Positions 13,075 to 22,720 of a stretch of DNA of 64,000 nucleotides are shown here, in pieces. The DNA is from PALSA-693 sp963780345 (GTDB taxonomy: Bacteria; Actinomycetota; Acidimicrobiia; Acidimicrobiales; Palsa-688), in assembly GCA_963780345.1 (NCBI GenBank), contig CAWABU010000006.1, positions 248,001 to 312,000 on the forward strand, written 5' to 3'. The notes beneath the pieces are model-generated. The model did no database searches. It was not told the origin of the DNA and saw only the letters and a program-made list of their open reading frames with translations. The position numbers and the translations under genes are program-made. Position 1 is the first letter of the stretch; the number at the start of each line of letters is the position of its first letter.

Positions 13075-13304
13075 CCGTCCCTGGGCTGACCATACCGAGG
13101 GGCGGTCCGATGGCGACCAGGCCCCGGCTGACCGGTAGGAAGCCGGCCTGCGACGACTCGCCTCCAGCAATGCCCACCGCAACCGTCGCACCCCCCTCCT
13201 AGTCTCTTCGTTACCGGCGCCCCGCCGCCGGCCTTCGCCGGCGAGGGCTGGCCTCTTCGAGTGGCATCAGTTTGGGCCGGCCCGGCCGGCGGAAGAGAGC
13301 GACG

Positions 13305-13802
13305 ATGATCAATGTCGTGGTGTTACAGGGAGTGCTGGCGCGCCCCGCTCAGGACCGGGTACTGCCGTCGGGCACTCGCCTGCTCAGCCTGGAGGTGACC
13401 GTTTCACGACCGGACGGGCCGGCCGATCCGGTGCCCGTCGCCTGGTTCGACGCCCCGGCCTCGGCGGCCGCTCTCGATGCCGGCGCCGAGGTAGTGGTGG
13501 TCGGACGCGTCCGGCGTCGCTTCTTCCGGGCCGGCGGCCTCACCCAGAGCCGCACCGAGGTGGTCGCGTCGCGGGTCGTGCGGGCGGCGGAGCTGAAGCG
13601 GGCCCGAGCCCTGATGTCCACGGCCGGAAGCGCCATCGCGGCGGCAGCCTCCGCCCTCGGCGCCCCGGCGATGACCGCCCCCGACGGCGCCGGCACGGCG
13701 TCGGGGCCCGGTGCGGTTGGAAAGGCCGGTCGCCGCGTGGATTCGCCAATGGCAGAACACCACCGGCCCACTGCGGCCGGCCGAAGGCAGGAGTCGTGCT
13801 GA
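13305..13802 (+). CDS. Single-strand DNA-binding protein family (SSB-like)
   Basis: 165 aa. Residues 1-100 match an OB-fold of the SSB family: MINVVVLQGVLARPAQDRVLPSG, then LLSLEVTVSRPDG, VPVAWFDAP, AGAEVVVVGRVRRRFF and RTEVVASRVV. The remainder is Ala/Gly/Pro-rich and lacks the acidic DDDIPF-type tail that replicative SSBs use to recruit partners, so this is more likely an auxiliary SSB-like protein than the main ssb. The ATG at 13305 is chosen because it begins the fold and follows GGAAGAGAG. The gene stands alone; the next gene is convergent. Confidence 0.75.
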   Translation: MINVVVLQGVLARPAQDRVLPSGTRLLSLEVTVSRPDGPADPVPVAWFDAPASAAALDAGAEVVVVGRVRRRFFRAGGLTQSRTEVVASRVVRAAELKRARALMSTAGSAIAAAASALGAPAMTAPDGAGTASGPGAVGKAGRRVDSPMAEHHRPTAAGRRQESC

Positions 13803-13894
13803 GATGGACGTCCATCGCCCTGCTGGGGGATGACGCCGAGAGCCTGCTCTGCCACTTGGGACGTATGCCGCTGATCAACACGGGGACGCGGAGA

Positions 13895-14551
13895 TCACGG
13901 TGGCTTGTCGCCACCGGGCGGCGACTGGTCCCGGAGCAGGGCGATCACCTGATCATCGTCTACCTGGGCAAAGTCCAGGTAGAACTGCCCGATGGCGCCG
14001 AGCCAGCCCGGGGCCTGCAGACAGCGGACCTCGTCGGCGACTTCCGACAGCGAGGCAACTGCCTCGGGCGAGCCCACCGGAACGGCCAGGATGACCCGGG
14101 CCGCCCCGTGGGCGCGGGCCACCTGGCAGGCGGCGTAGGCGGTCGATCCGGTGGCGATGCCGTCGTCCACCACGATGGCGGTCCTTCCGCCCAGCGCCAG
14201 GCGGTGGCCCTCGCCCCGGTAGAGCCGGGCCCGCCGTTCGAGCTCGTCGCGCTCGCGCCGTTCCACCGCCGCCAGGTCGTCGGCGCCGATCCCGGCCCGT
14301 CTGATGACCTCCTCCACGATGGTGCGCACCCCGTCCTCGCCGATGGCGCCCATAGCCAGTTCCGGCTGCACCGGGACACCGAGCTTGCGCACGATGATGG
14401 CGTCGAGGGGTGCGTCCAACGCCCGGGCCACCTCGGCCGCCACCACCACCCCGCCGCGGGGCAGGCCCAGGACCACCGGGTTCTGGTCCCGCAGGTCCCC
14501 GAGGATCATCGCCAGCTGCCGACCAGCGGCGACCCGATCGTCGAAGGTCAC
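13895..14551 (-). CDS. Phosphoribosyltransferase family protein
   Basis: About 218 aa from the GTG at 14551, which begins VTFDDRVAAGRQLAMIL, the usual N-terminus of this actinobacterial family. Key motifs are LGLPRGGVVVAAEVA, the PPi loop with the IIVRKLGVPVQPELAMGAIGEDG segment, and the PRPP-binding AIVVDDGIATGSTAYAA. The substrate is unknown; members are annotated only as PRTase. The frame stays open upstream to 14905, but that part is a 15-nt tandem repeat giving RDRGSRD-like sequence, so I do not include it. Confidence 0.8.
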   Translation of the reverse strand: MTFDDRVAAGRQLAMILGDLRDQNPVVLGLPRGGVVVAAEVARALDAPLDAIIVRKLGVPVQPELAMGAIGEDGVRTIVEEVIRRAGIGADDLAAVERRERDELERRARLYRGEGHRLALGGRTAIVVDDGIATGSTAYAACQVARAHGAARVILAVPVGSPEAVASLSEVADEVRCLQAPGWLGAIGQFYLDFAQVDDDQVIALLRDQSPPGGDKPP

Positions 14552-14713
14552 CGACCCATACTGGCCGAAGGAGGCCCTCTGGTCGATAAGTTCGCCGGGC
14601 TTCCCCGCTCGAGCGCCCGGCCCAGACCCGGCGCCAACAAGGCCGGGCCACCAGGCGGCCTCCGGCCCCACGGAGGGCAGCGGAGGCCAACCGGTGTCGC
14701 GGCGGCTGCCCAG

Positions 14714-14848
14714 GTCTCGGCTGCCCGGGTCTCGGCTGCCCCGGTTTCGGCCGCTCCTGTCTCGGGCGCCCGGGTCTCGGCCGCTCCTGTCTCGGCCGCC
14801 TGCGTCTCGGCTGCCCCTGTCCCGGCCGCCCCGGACCCGGCCCAACGC
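14714..14848. repeat. 15-nt tandem repeat, about nine units
   Basis: Degenerate units of GTCTCGGCTGCCCGG type with exact 15-nt spacing between the phosphoribosyltransferase gene and korA. Because the period is a multiple of three, all frames stay open. The rest of 14552-14970 holds no gene; the korA promoter probably lies in 14880-14965. Confidence 0.85.
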
Positions 14849-14970
14849 CGGGTGACCAGCCGCATCCTCGGGGGGCGCCCACCCATCGAAATATCGTGTA
14901 CCCACCCGAAAACATGAGGCATCACGCCTCGGGCCCTAGACTGTGGCTTCAAAACCTTGAAGGGACTCAC

Positions 14971-16848
14971 ATGGCCGATACCGCATCTCGTCAACAAGTG
15001 ATTGTCGATCTTGATCGCGCTGTGATCCGGTTTGCCGGTGATTCCGGAGATGGCATGCAGCTCACGGGGGATCGCTTCACCGACACCTCGGCGCTGTTTG
15101 GCAACGACCTCTCCACCCTGCCGGACTTCCCGGCCGAGATCCGGGCGCCGGCGGGGACGCTGGCCGGGGTGTCGGCCTTCCAGGTCCACATCTCGGATCA
15201 CGACATCCTCACGCCGGGCGACTATCCCCAGGTGCTGGTGGCCATGAACCCGGCGGCCCTCAAGGCCAACCTGGACGACATGCAGCCGGGCGGGAGCATC
15301 ATCGTCAACGTCGACGCCTTCGACGATCGGGCCTTCGCCAAGGCCGGGCTGGCCTCGAACCCCCTGACCGACGGCAGCATGGACGCCTTCACGGTGTACG
15401 AGGTGCCGATGACGTCGCTGACCCTGGAGGCGGTGAAGCCCTCGGGCACCAAGCCGCGTGACGCCGAGCGATCCAAGAACTTCTTCGCCCTCGGGCTCAT
15501 CTCGTGGCTCTACACCCGCCCAACCGATCCGACCCTGCAATGGATCCAGACGCGCTTCGGCAAGACGCCCATGGTGGCGGAGGCCAACACCCTGGCGTTC
15601 AAGGCCGGCTGGAACTTCGGCGAGACCGCCGAGCTCTTCCCGTCCCACTACGAGGTCAAGCCGGCGGCGCTCGACCCCGGGCTGTACACCAACATCTCCG
15701 GTAACACCGCCCTGGCCTGGGGGCTGGTCGCAGCCAGCCAGCTGGCCCAGCTGCCGCTGTTCCTCGGCAGCTACCCGATCACGCCGGCCTCGGACATCCT
15801 GCACGAGCTGTCGAAGCACAAGAACTTCGGCGTCCGCACCATGCAGGCGGAGGACGAGATCGCCGGCATCGGCGCCGCTCTGGGGGCCGCCTACGCCGGA
15901 TCCCTGGGGGTCACCACCACCAGCGGACCGGGCCTCGACCTGAAGTCCGAGACCGTCGGTCTGGCCGTGAGCCTGGAGCTGCCCCTGCTCATCATCGACA
16001 TCCAGCGGGGCGGCCCCTCCACCGGTCTGCCGACCAAGACCGAGCAGGGCGACCTCCTGCACGCCATGTTCGGCCGGCACGGTGAAGCGCCGGTGCCGAT
16101 CGTGGCGCCCTCCACTCCTGGCGACTGCTTCTTCGCGGCGATCGAGGCCGCCCGGATCGCCGTCAAGTACCGCACGCCGGTATTCCTGCTCTCCGACGGG
16201 TACCTGGCCAACGGCGCCGAGCCGTGGCGGGTCCCGGACGCGGCGTCCCTTCCCGACATCAGCGTGCCGTTCGCGACCGAGACCAACCATGTCAACGAGG
16301 CCGGCGAACCGGTGTTCTGGCCCTATATCCGGGACCCTGAGACCCTGGCTCGGCCCTGGGCCATCCCCGGCACCCCGGGCCTCACCCACCGCATCGGCGG
16401 CCTGGAGAAGGAAGACGGCTCCGGCGATGTCTCCTATGACCCGGCCAACCACGACCGCATGACCAGGCTGCGGGTGGCCAAGGTGGCCGGCATCGCGGCC
16501 GACATCCCTCTCGTCGAAGTGGACGACCCGGATGGCGCCGAGGTGCTGGTCCTCGGGTGGGGCTCCACCTATGGTTCGATCCAGGCCGCTGTCCGACGAG
16601 TCCGCGACCGGGGTCGTCAGGTGGCGCACGCCCACTTGCGCCACCTCAACCCCTTCCCGGCCAACCTCGGCGACGTGGTGGGCGGCTACCGCAAGGTGCT
16701 GGTGCCCGAGATGAACCTGGGTCAGCTGGTGCGGCTGGTCCGGGCCGACTTCCTGGTCGATGCCCGCAGTCTCACCAACGCCAGGGGGAAGCCTTTCCAG
16801 GTCCAGGAGATCGAGCAGGCCATTTTCGACATGATCCTCGACCGCTAG
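14971..16848 (+). CDS. korA: 2-oxoacid:ferredoxin oxidoreductase, fused gamma-alpha subunit
   Basis: 625 aa subunit of the 2-oxoglutarate (or related 2-oxoacid) ferredoxin oxidoreductase, which oxidatively decarboxylates the 2-oxoacid to acyl-CoA while reducing ferredoxin. Residues about 10-190 are the gamma domain (IRFAGDSGDGMQLTGDRF), and from about 235 onward the alpha pyrimidine-binding domain (LGSYPITPASDILHEL, MQAEDEIAGIGAALGAAYAG, TTTSGPGLDLKSE). The ATG at 14971 follows TTGAAGGGA. korB follows after 28 nt. Aerobic actinobacteria use this KorAB pair in an alternative TCA step. Confidence 0.93.
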   Translation: MADTASRQQVIVDLDRAVIRFAGDSGDGMQLTGDRFTDTSALFGNDLSTLPDFPAEIRAPAGTLAGVSAFQVHISDHDILTPGDYPQVLVAMNPAALKANLDDMQPGGSIIVNVDAFDDRAFAKAGLASNPLTDGSMDAFTVYEVPMTSLTLEAVKPSGTKPRDAERSKNFFALGLISWLYTRPTDPTLQWIQTRFGKTPMVAEANTLAFKAGWNFGETAELFPSHYEVKPAALDPGLYTNISGNTALAWGLVAASQLAQLPLFLGSYPITPASDILHELSKHKNFGVRTMQAEDEIAGIGAALGAAYAGSLGVTTTSGPGLDLKSETVGLAVSLELPLLIIDIQRGGPSTGLPTKTEQGDLLHAMFGRHGEAPVPIVAPSTPGDCFFAAIEAARIAVKYRTPVFLLSDGYLANGAEPWRVPDAASLPDISVPFATETNHVNEAGEPVFWPYIRDPETLARPWAIPGTPGLTHRIGGLEKEDGSGDVSYDPANHDRMTRLRVAKVAGIAADIPLVEVDDPDGAEVLVLGWGSTYGSIQAAVRRVRDRGRQVAHAHLRHLNPFPANLGDVVGGYRKVLVPEMNLGQLVRLVRADFLVDARSLTNARGKPFQVQEIEQAIFDMILDR

Positions 16849-16876
16849 CGACGCGACGAAAGCGAACTGATCAAAC

Positions 16877-17896
16877 ATGACCGAAGTTACGGTGCCTGTC
16901 ACCACCAAAAAGGACTGGACGAGCGACCAGGAGGTGCGGTGGTGCCCCGGATGCGGGGACTTCTCCGTCCTGATGGCCGTCCAGATGCTCATGCCCGAAC
17001 TCGGCGCCCGCCGGGAGGACACGGTGTTCGTGTCGGGGATCGGCTGCAGTTCCCGCTTCCCGTACTACATGAATACCTACGGGATCCATTCCATCCACGG
17101 CCGGGCGCCCGCCCTCGCCACGGGGATCGCCGTCACCCGACCCGACCTCCACGTGTGGGTCATCACCGGGGACGGCGACGCCCTGTCGATCGGCGGCAAT
17201 CATCTGCTTCACGCCCTGCGGCGCAATGTCAACCTGACCATCGTCCTGTTCAACAATCAGATTTACGGGTTGACCAAGGGGCAGTACTCGCCGACATCCG
17301 AGCCAGGCAAGGTGACCAAGTCGACGCCCTTCGGGTCGCTCGATTACCCCTATAACCCGGTGTCGCTCGCCCTCGGCGCCGAAGCCAGCTTCGTGGCCCG
17401 CACCCACGACATGGAACGCAAGCACATGATGGAAACCATCCGCCGGGCCTACGAGCACCAGGGGGCGGCGTTCGTCGAGGTGTACCAGAACTGCAACGTC
17501 TACAACGACGGGGCCTTCGACCTCATCACCGCCAAGGACGCCCGGCCCAACATGCTCATCCAGCTGACCCACGGCGAGCCCGTCCGTTTCGGGCCGGAGG
17601 GCGAATGGGGCGTGATTCTGGAGGAGGGATCGGCCCGGGTGGTCGAGGTCGCCGACGTCGGCGAGGACCGCCTCGTGGTCCACGACGAGCGACGGGAAGA
17701 CCCCAGCCTGGCCTTCGCCCTTTCTCGGCTGGCGGCCGGGCCGACCGCGCCGACCCCGGTCGGGGTGTTCCGCGCCGTGGAGCGACCCGATTACGGGACC
17801 ATGCTCAATCAACAGCTGATCGCCGCCGCTGAGCGTCGGGGCCCAGGGGATCTCGACGCCCTGCTCCGGTCGGGCTCGACCTGGAACGTGGCTTGA
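16877..17896 (+). CDS. korB: 2-oxoacid:ferredoxin oxidoreductase beta subunit
   Basis: 339 aa thiamine-diphosphate-binding partner of KorA. The TPP motif GDGDALSIGGNHLLHALRR followed by LFNNQIYGLTKGQYSPTS is at about residues 98-140. WCPGCGDFS near the N-terminus and GIGCSSRFPYYM supply cysteines expected to ligate the Fe-S cluster of this subunit class. ATG start, 28 nt after korA. No ferredoxin gene is adjacent. Confidence 0.94.
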   Translation: MTEVTVPVTTKKDWTSDQEVRWCPGCGDFSVLMAVQMLMPELGARREDTVFVSGIGCSSRFPYYMNTYGIHSIHGRAPALATGIAVTRPDLHVWVITGDGDALSIGGNHLLHALRRNVNLTIVLFNNQIYGLTKGQYSPTSEPGKVTKSTPFGSLDYPYNPVSLALGAEASFVARTHDMERKHMMETIRRAYEHQGAAFVEVYQNCNVYNDGAFDLITAKDARPNMLIQLTHGEPVRFGPEGEWGVILEEGSARVVEVADVGEDRLVVHDERREDPSLAFALSRLAAGPTAPTPVGVFRAVERPDYGTMLNQQLIAAAERRGPGDLDALLRSGSTWNVA

Positions 17897-17982
17897 GCTT
17901 GAGCCCCGGGTAAAAGTCGGCCGGGACGGCCCCGAACCCTGCCTTTCGGGACATATCTCACGGACGTGGGTAGGTTGCATCG

Positions 17983-20265
17983 GTGCCAGGAACGCCCTCA
18001 ATGCCTGCTCCGCCCGTCACCGTCCATCTCAGCGGTAACGACGCCGCGGCCGCCTTGGCCGCCGACGTTCGAGCCGGTCTGACGGCGCGCCCCCGGCATC
18101 TGCCGCCGCGGTGGCTCTACGACGAGAAGGGCTCGGCGCTCTTCGAGCAGATCACCACCCTGCCGGAGTACTACCCCACCCGGGCCGAACGGGAAGTGCT
18201 GAGCACGTATGGGCCGGAAATCGCGGCGCGCTGCGGGGCCTCAACGCTGATCGAGCTGGGATCGGGCACCTCTGACAAGACGGTGACGCTCATCGACGCC
18301 CTGCGCGACGCCGGCACGCTCCGACGTTTTGTCGCCTTCGACGTGGCCGAGCCGGTCCTGCGGGCTGCCGTGGCGGCGTTGGCCGCGGCCTACCCGGAAC
18401 TGGAGGTCTCCGGCGTGGTCGGGGATTTCGGCGTCCACCTCGACCGCCTGCCCGAGGGTGAAGGGCGCCTGGTGGCGTTTCTGGGCGGCACCATCGGCAA
18501 TCTCAGTGTCGATGAGCGGGCCCGGTTCCTCGCCACCCTGGCCGCCCGCCTGCACCCGGGAGAAGGGTTGCTGCTGGGAGTGGATCTGGTCAAAGACCCG
18601 GCCCGGCTGGTCGCCGCCTACGACGACTCGGCCGGCGTGACCGCGGCGTTCGAGAAAAACGTCCTGGAAGTGGTCAACACCGGCCTGGGCGCCAACTTCG
18701 ATCTGGACCGCTTCGACTACGTGGCCCGCTGGGATCCCGTGGCGGAGCACATCAGCATGGGCCTGCGCGCCCGGGGCGCCCAGACCGTCGAGGTGGCCGA
18801 CCTCGACCTCTGCATTCACCTGGCCGATGGCGAGGAGATCGGGACCGAGGTGAGCGCCAAGTTCCGACGCGCCGGTATCACGGCCGAGCTCGAAGCGGCC
18901 GGATTTGTGCCGCTGGGCTGGTGGACCGATGCGTCCGGTGATTTCGCCGTAGCCCTGGCCCAGCGCGCCACCACGACTTCGCCGGCGTCGACCGATGGCC
19001 GCCGGGGCGCCCGATCAGGCGCGCCGGCTGCTCCGGAACCCGACCTCGAGCACTACCGGGCCGTGCGGGCCGCTACCGAGGCCTTGGCCGCCCCCCTCTC
19101 GCCCGAAGACCAGACCGTGCAATCGATGCCGGATGTCAGCCCGACCAAATGGCATCGGGCCCACGTGACCTGGTTCTTCGAGCAGTTCATCCTGATCCCC
19201 TACCAACCCGGGTACCGGCCGGTCGACGACCGCTACCTCTACCTGTGGAATTCCTACTACGAAGGCGCCGGACCCCGGCATCCCCGGGCCCAGCGGGGGC
19301 TGTTGAGCCGGCCGGGGGTCGGGGAGGTGACCGCCTATCGCGACACTGTCGACGCCGCTGTCGAGGACCTGCTCGGGCGGGCGCTGCCACCCGCCGTCCT
19401 GGCTCTGGTCGAGCTCGGACTGCATCACGAGCAGCAGCATCAGGAGCTGCTGCTGATGGACATCAAGCATGTCCTCGGGACCAACCCGCTGCAGCCCGCT
19501 TACCGGCTCACCCGCCCGCCTGCTGGCGTTGATCCCGGACGTCCCGTATGGGTCGATTACGGCGGCGGACTGATCGAGATCGGGGCCGACGCCGGTGTCG
19601 GCTTCGGTTTCGACAACGAGCTTCCCCGTCACCAGGAGTGGCTGCGACCATTCCAGCTCGCGGACCGGCTGGTCACGGCGGGCGAATGGCTGGAGTTCGT
19701 GGCCGACGGCGGCTACCGGCGTCCGGACCTCTGGTTGTCGGACGGTTGGGCGGCGTTGCAGGCAGCTGGTCAGGAGGCACCGCTGTACTGGGAACGTGAC
19801 GGTGACGGCTGGCTGGTGTACACCCTCTACGGGCCCGGACGTCTGGATCCGGCCCTGCCGGTGGTCCATGTCAGCTACTACGAAGCCGACGCGTACGCCC
19901 GCTGGCGAGGCGCCCGCCTGCCCACCGAGGCCGAGTGGGAGTGCGCCGCCGCACTCGAACCGGGGCCGGACGCCCCGGCCGTGGCCCTGCACCCGGAGGC
20001 CGCGGCGGCCGGATCCGGGGGCTTGCGCCAGCTCTACGGATCGGCCTGGCAATGGACCTCCAGCGGATATCTGCCGTACCCGGGCTTCCAGCCGGCGCCG
20101 GGGGCTGTCGGGGAGTACAACGGCAAGTTCATGGTCAACCAGCAGGTCCTGCGGGGCAGCGCCGCCATCACGCCGCCGGGTCACGCCCGGCCGACCTACC
20201 GCAACTTCTTCCCGGCCGGGGCCCGTTGGCCCATGACCGGCGTCCGACTCGCCCGGGACAGCTGA
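17983..20265 (+). CDS. egtDB: Fused EgtD-EgtB ergothioneine biosynthesis protein
   Basis: 760 aa with two normally separate enzymes. Residues 1 to about 325 are EgtD, the SAM-dependent histidine N-alpha-trimethyltransferase (PPRWLYDEKGSALFEQIT; SAM motif IELGSGTSDKT; FLGGTIGNLS). Residues about 350-760 are EgtB, the iron-dependent sulfoxide synthase: DinB-like part with likely iron ligands His391 or His394 (KWHRAH) and His482/His486 (HHEQQHQE), then an FGE-sulfatase domain ending RNFFPAGARWPMTGVRLAR. A ~25-residue Ala/Gly/Arg linker joins them. egtA, egtC and egtE are not nearby. The GTG at 17983 or ATG at 18001 could be the start. The order matches fungal Egt1. Confidence 0.92.
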   Translation: MPGTPSMPAPPVTVHLSGNDAAAALAADVRAGLTARPRHLPPRWLYDEKGSALFEQITTLPEYYPTRAEREVLSTYGPEIAARCGASTLIELGSGTSDKTVTLIDALRDAGTLRRFVAFDVAEPVLRAAVAALAAAYPELEVSGVVGDFGVHLDRLPEGEGRLVAFLGGTIGNLSVDERARFLATLAARLHPGEGLLLGVDLVKDPARLVAAYDDSAGVTAAFEKNVLEVVNTGLGANFDLDRFDYVARWDPVAEHISMGLRARGAQTVEVADLDLCIHLADGEEIGTEVSAKFRRAGITAELEAAGFVPLGWWTDASGDFAVALAQRATTTSPASTDGRRGARSGAPAAPEPDLEHYRAVRAATEALAAPLSPEDQTVQSMPDVSPTKWHRAHVTWFFEQFILIPYQPGYRPVDDRYLYLWNSYYEGAGPRHPRAQRGLLSRPGVGEVTAYRDTVDAAVEDLLGRALPPAVLALVELGLHHEQQHQELLLMDIKHVLGTNPLQPAYRLTRPPAGVDPGRPVWVDYGGGLIEIGADAGVGFGFDNELPRHQEWLRPFQLADRLVTAGEWLEFVADGGYRRPDLWLSDGWAALQAAGQEAPLYWERDGDGWLVYTLYGPGRLDPALPVVHVSYYEADAYARWRGARLPTEAEWECAAALEPGPDAPAVALHPEAAAAGSGGLRQLYGSAWQWTSSGYLPYPGFQPAPGAVGEYNGKFMVNQQVLRGSAAITPPGHARPTYRNFFPAGARWPMTGVRLARDS

Positions 20266-20273
20266 AAGAAAGA

Positions 20274-20305
20274 GGGCCGCCGCAACCCGATGGTGACGGC
20301 GGCCC
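20274..20305. terminator. Possible hairpin terminator between convergent genes
   Basis: GGGCCGCCG (20274-20282) pairs with CGGCGGCCC (20297-20305) 9 nt after the egtDB stop. No U-tract follows, so function as a terminator is only likely from position. Confidence 0.45.
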
Positions 20306-20414
20306 CGTACAGTCCGGCCGGGCAGAGGAGGTACCGGGCCGAAGTGCGGCTCCCAGTATTCAGCACCCCGCTGGCCGCGGACTGAGAATTACCTGAGGAC
20401 GAGCCTGCGAAGGC

Positions 20415-21614
20415 TCAGCCCAGCAGCTCCCGGACGACGAGGCCGGTCCGGGGCTTGGGCCAGAAGAAGGTGGTCTTGGCCGGCATCCGCTGCTGACCCC
20501 GGCTGACGGCGCCGATCTGATCGACCGTCGCCGGCCGTAACAACACCGCGGCGTCAGCCTGGCCGGTCGCCACCGCCGCGGCGGCGTTGTCCCATCCATG
20601 CTGGTAAACGACGTGATGGGGCGGCAGCCCGGCGAGGGCCACATCCAGCCGGCTGCTATCGAGGTCGTGAGCGGCCGTCTCGGTCAGGGCCGGGGAAGGC
20701 CGGGCCAGCCAGGCGCCGGTGGCGGTGAGCACGGCGACGGCCCCCGCTTCAGCCATCCGGGTGGTGATGGTCCGATCCGCCGGGGCGGTCGGCGTCACAT
20801 CGAACCAGGGGGTCAGGGCGGCGGGCAGGTCGAAGCCCGCCGGCAGGTCTTCCAGGACCCGATGGATGGCCTGCACCGTGAGCTGATCGTCGGCCAGTTC
20901 GACGACCAGCGCCATCACGAAGTCGTCGTCCCCGCGGGCCGACCCCGATCGCCGCCGCTCGTCCCGGTAGGCCAGCGCCGTCTCGTAACGGTGGTGGCCG
21001 TCGGCGATCAACACCGGCGCCGATTCGACGATGGCCTGGATGCCCTCGACCTGCACGGCCTCGGTGATCGGCCACAGCTCATGTTGCACCCGGTCCGTAT
21101 CGGTGACGTGCTCGGCCGGCCGGGCCGGCGGCGTACAGAAGGCGCTCAGACCGGAATTGGGGGCCAGGCCCCAGATCGGCGACAGGTTGGCGCTGGTGGC
21201 CCGCAGGAGCTCGAGGCGATCGGTCTTGGCCTTGGGCGTGGTCTCCTCGTGCGGCAGGATCCCGGCGCCGGGCGGCTCCAGCTCCAAAGCGCCGATCACT
21301 CCTACCGTTTGGCGGGACTCGCCGGCCGGTCCCGTGAACCGCATCCGGTAGCCGTAGAGAGCCGGGCCGTTATCCCGCTTCAATATCCCGCCGTCCCGCC
21401 AGGCGTCGAGCAGGGCCGCGGCCTGAAGGTACCGGTCTCCTTCGCCGTCGTCACGGGGGAGTTCGAGGCGCACGATGTTGGAGGGGCTCCTGGCTTCGAG
21501 GGCCAGGCGCTCGGACTCGGAGATGACGTCGTAGGGAGGGCAGACCACGTCGTCGAGCGAGGCCACATGGGATCGCGAGTAACGGAGGCCGGGAAAGGGG
21601 CGAAAGCGGGGCAC
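20415..21614 (-). CDS. DUF1015 family protein
   Basis: 399 aa protein of the widespread DUF1015 family, which has no firmly assigned reaction. Family hallmarks include FPGLRYSRSHVASLDDVVCPPYDVIS at the N-terminus, SPSNIVRLELPRD, GILPHEETTPKAKTDRLELL, SPIWGL, and the central IADGHHRYETALAYRDERR. No membrane segment. It is divergent from the HAD phosphatase gene, with about 150 nt between them that must hold both promoters. Confidence 0.88.
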   Translation of the reverse strand: MPRFRPFPGLRYSRSHVASLDDVVCPPYDVISESERLALEARSPSNIVRLELPRDDGEGDRYLQAAALLDAWRDGGILKRDNGPALYGYRMRFTGPAGESRQTVGVIGALELEPPGAGILPHEETTPKAKTDRLELLRATSANLSPIWGLAPNSGLSAFCTPPARPAEHVTDTDRVQHELWPITEAVQVEGIQAIVESAPVLIADGHHRYETALAYRDERRRSGSARGDDDFVMALVVELADDQLTVQAIHRVLEDLPAGFDLPAALTPWFDVTPTAPADRTITTRMAEAGAVAVLTATGAWLARPSPALTETAAHDLDSSRLDVALAGLPPHHVVYQHGWDNAAAAVATGQADAAVLLRPATVDQIGAVSRGQQRMPAKTTFFWPKPRTGLVVRELLG

Positions 21615-21765
21615 GGGTTCATTGTGGCCGAGTGGGCTGCCTGCGAACCCGCCGCCGGAAACTCGGGGGCTGGTGTCGTCTGCGGCCGGACGTTCGGGAC
21701 TCCCGAGCCTCGGCCTCGAGCTTCAGGCCGGCCCACGAGGTCCTCCGGCGTAGCAGACTGCCGGG

Positions 21766-22518
21766 ATGCTCTGGGTCCTCGATCTCGATGGCGTCGTCTG
21801 GCTGGCCGGCACTCCGATCAGCGGTTCGCCGGAGGCCATCCGGCGCCTCCACGACGCCGGTGAACGCATGGTGTTCGTGACCAACAACTCGGGTCCGACC
21901 GTTTCCGAGTATGTCGCCCGCCTGAGCCGGGCGGGCGTGGATGTCGACGCCGACGAGCTGCTCACGTCATCCCAGGCGGCGGCCTCCCTGCTGACGGCGG
22001 GCTCCCGGGCTGCGGTGGTCGGCGATCCCGGTATCAAAGAGGCGCTCGACGCCCGTGGCGTCGGCATCGTCGGGTCGCAGGATCATCCCGATGCCGTCGT
22101 GGTCGGGCGTAGCGTCGACCTGGACTTCGCCGAGCTGGCCGCCGCAGCCACCGCCATCCGGGCTGGCGCCCGATTCGTGGCCACCAACAACGACGCCACC
22201 TTTCCCACCCCCCACGGACTCGAACCGGGGGCGGGGGCGGTCGTGGCCTACCTCGAGGTCGGTTCCGGGCGGAAGGCCGAGGTGGCCGGCAAGCCCAACC
22301 AGCCCGCGGCCGACCTCCTGCGGACCCGGTTCGGCGCCCCCGGCCTGGTCGTGGGGGACCGCCCCGACACCGACGGCCTCTTCGCCGAGCGGATCGGGGC
22401 CCCGTACGCCCTGGTGCTCTCCGGCGTCACCGGCGCCGGGGACCTGCCGGTGTCGCCCGAGCCCGTCGTGGTCGAGCCTGACCTGGCCGCAGTGGTGGCT
22501 GGCAGGCTCGGAGGGTGA
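21766..22518 (+). CDS. HAD-superfamily hydrolase, NagD/phosphoglycolate phosphatase-like
   Basis: 250 aa. Catalytic aspartate motif I is at residues 6-8 (DLDGVVW), motif II includes VFVTNNSG, and the C-terminal VVGDRPDTDGLFAERIG is motif III/IV. The internal cap is of the C2 type used by NagD-like sugar-phosphate phosphatases. The natural substrate cannot be told from sequence. Mycobacteria have the equivalent gene just upstream of tlyA, as here. Confidence 0.87.
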   Translation: MLWVLDLDGVVWLAGTPISGSPEAIRRLHDAGERMVFVTNNSGPTVSEYVARLSRAGVDVDADELLTSSQAAASLLTAGSRAAVVGDPGIKEALDARGVGIVGSQDHPDAVVVGRSVDLDFAELAAAATAIRAGARFVATNNDATFPTPHGLEPGAGAVVAYLEVGSGRKAEVAGKPNQPAADLLRTRFGAPGLVVGDRPDTDGLFAERIGAPYALVLSGVTGAGDLPVSPEPVVVEPDLAAVVAGRLGG

Positions 22519-22720
22519 GAGCCGGCCCAGAGGGTGATGCCGGCGCAGGCCGTGACCGGCGGCTACGCCGGGTGCGAACTCCTGCAAGCACGGCGACCGG
22601 CGGTGATACCTTGTGGTATGCCCGGCGGCAAGCGGTTGAGGTGTCGCCACGAGGCTAGAGCCGATTGGCGAGACGGCGCCGCCATGGCGGCCCACCAGCG
22701 GTGACGGCGACGGGAGCGGC

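Noticed and set aside
14548..17022. 824-aa minus-strand ORF opposite korA
   Set aside because: Low-complexity, no family similarity, entirely antisense to a conserved gene.
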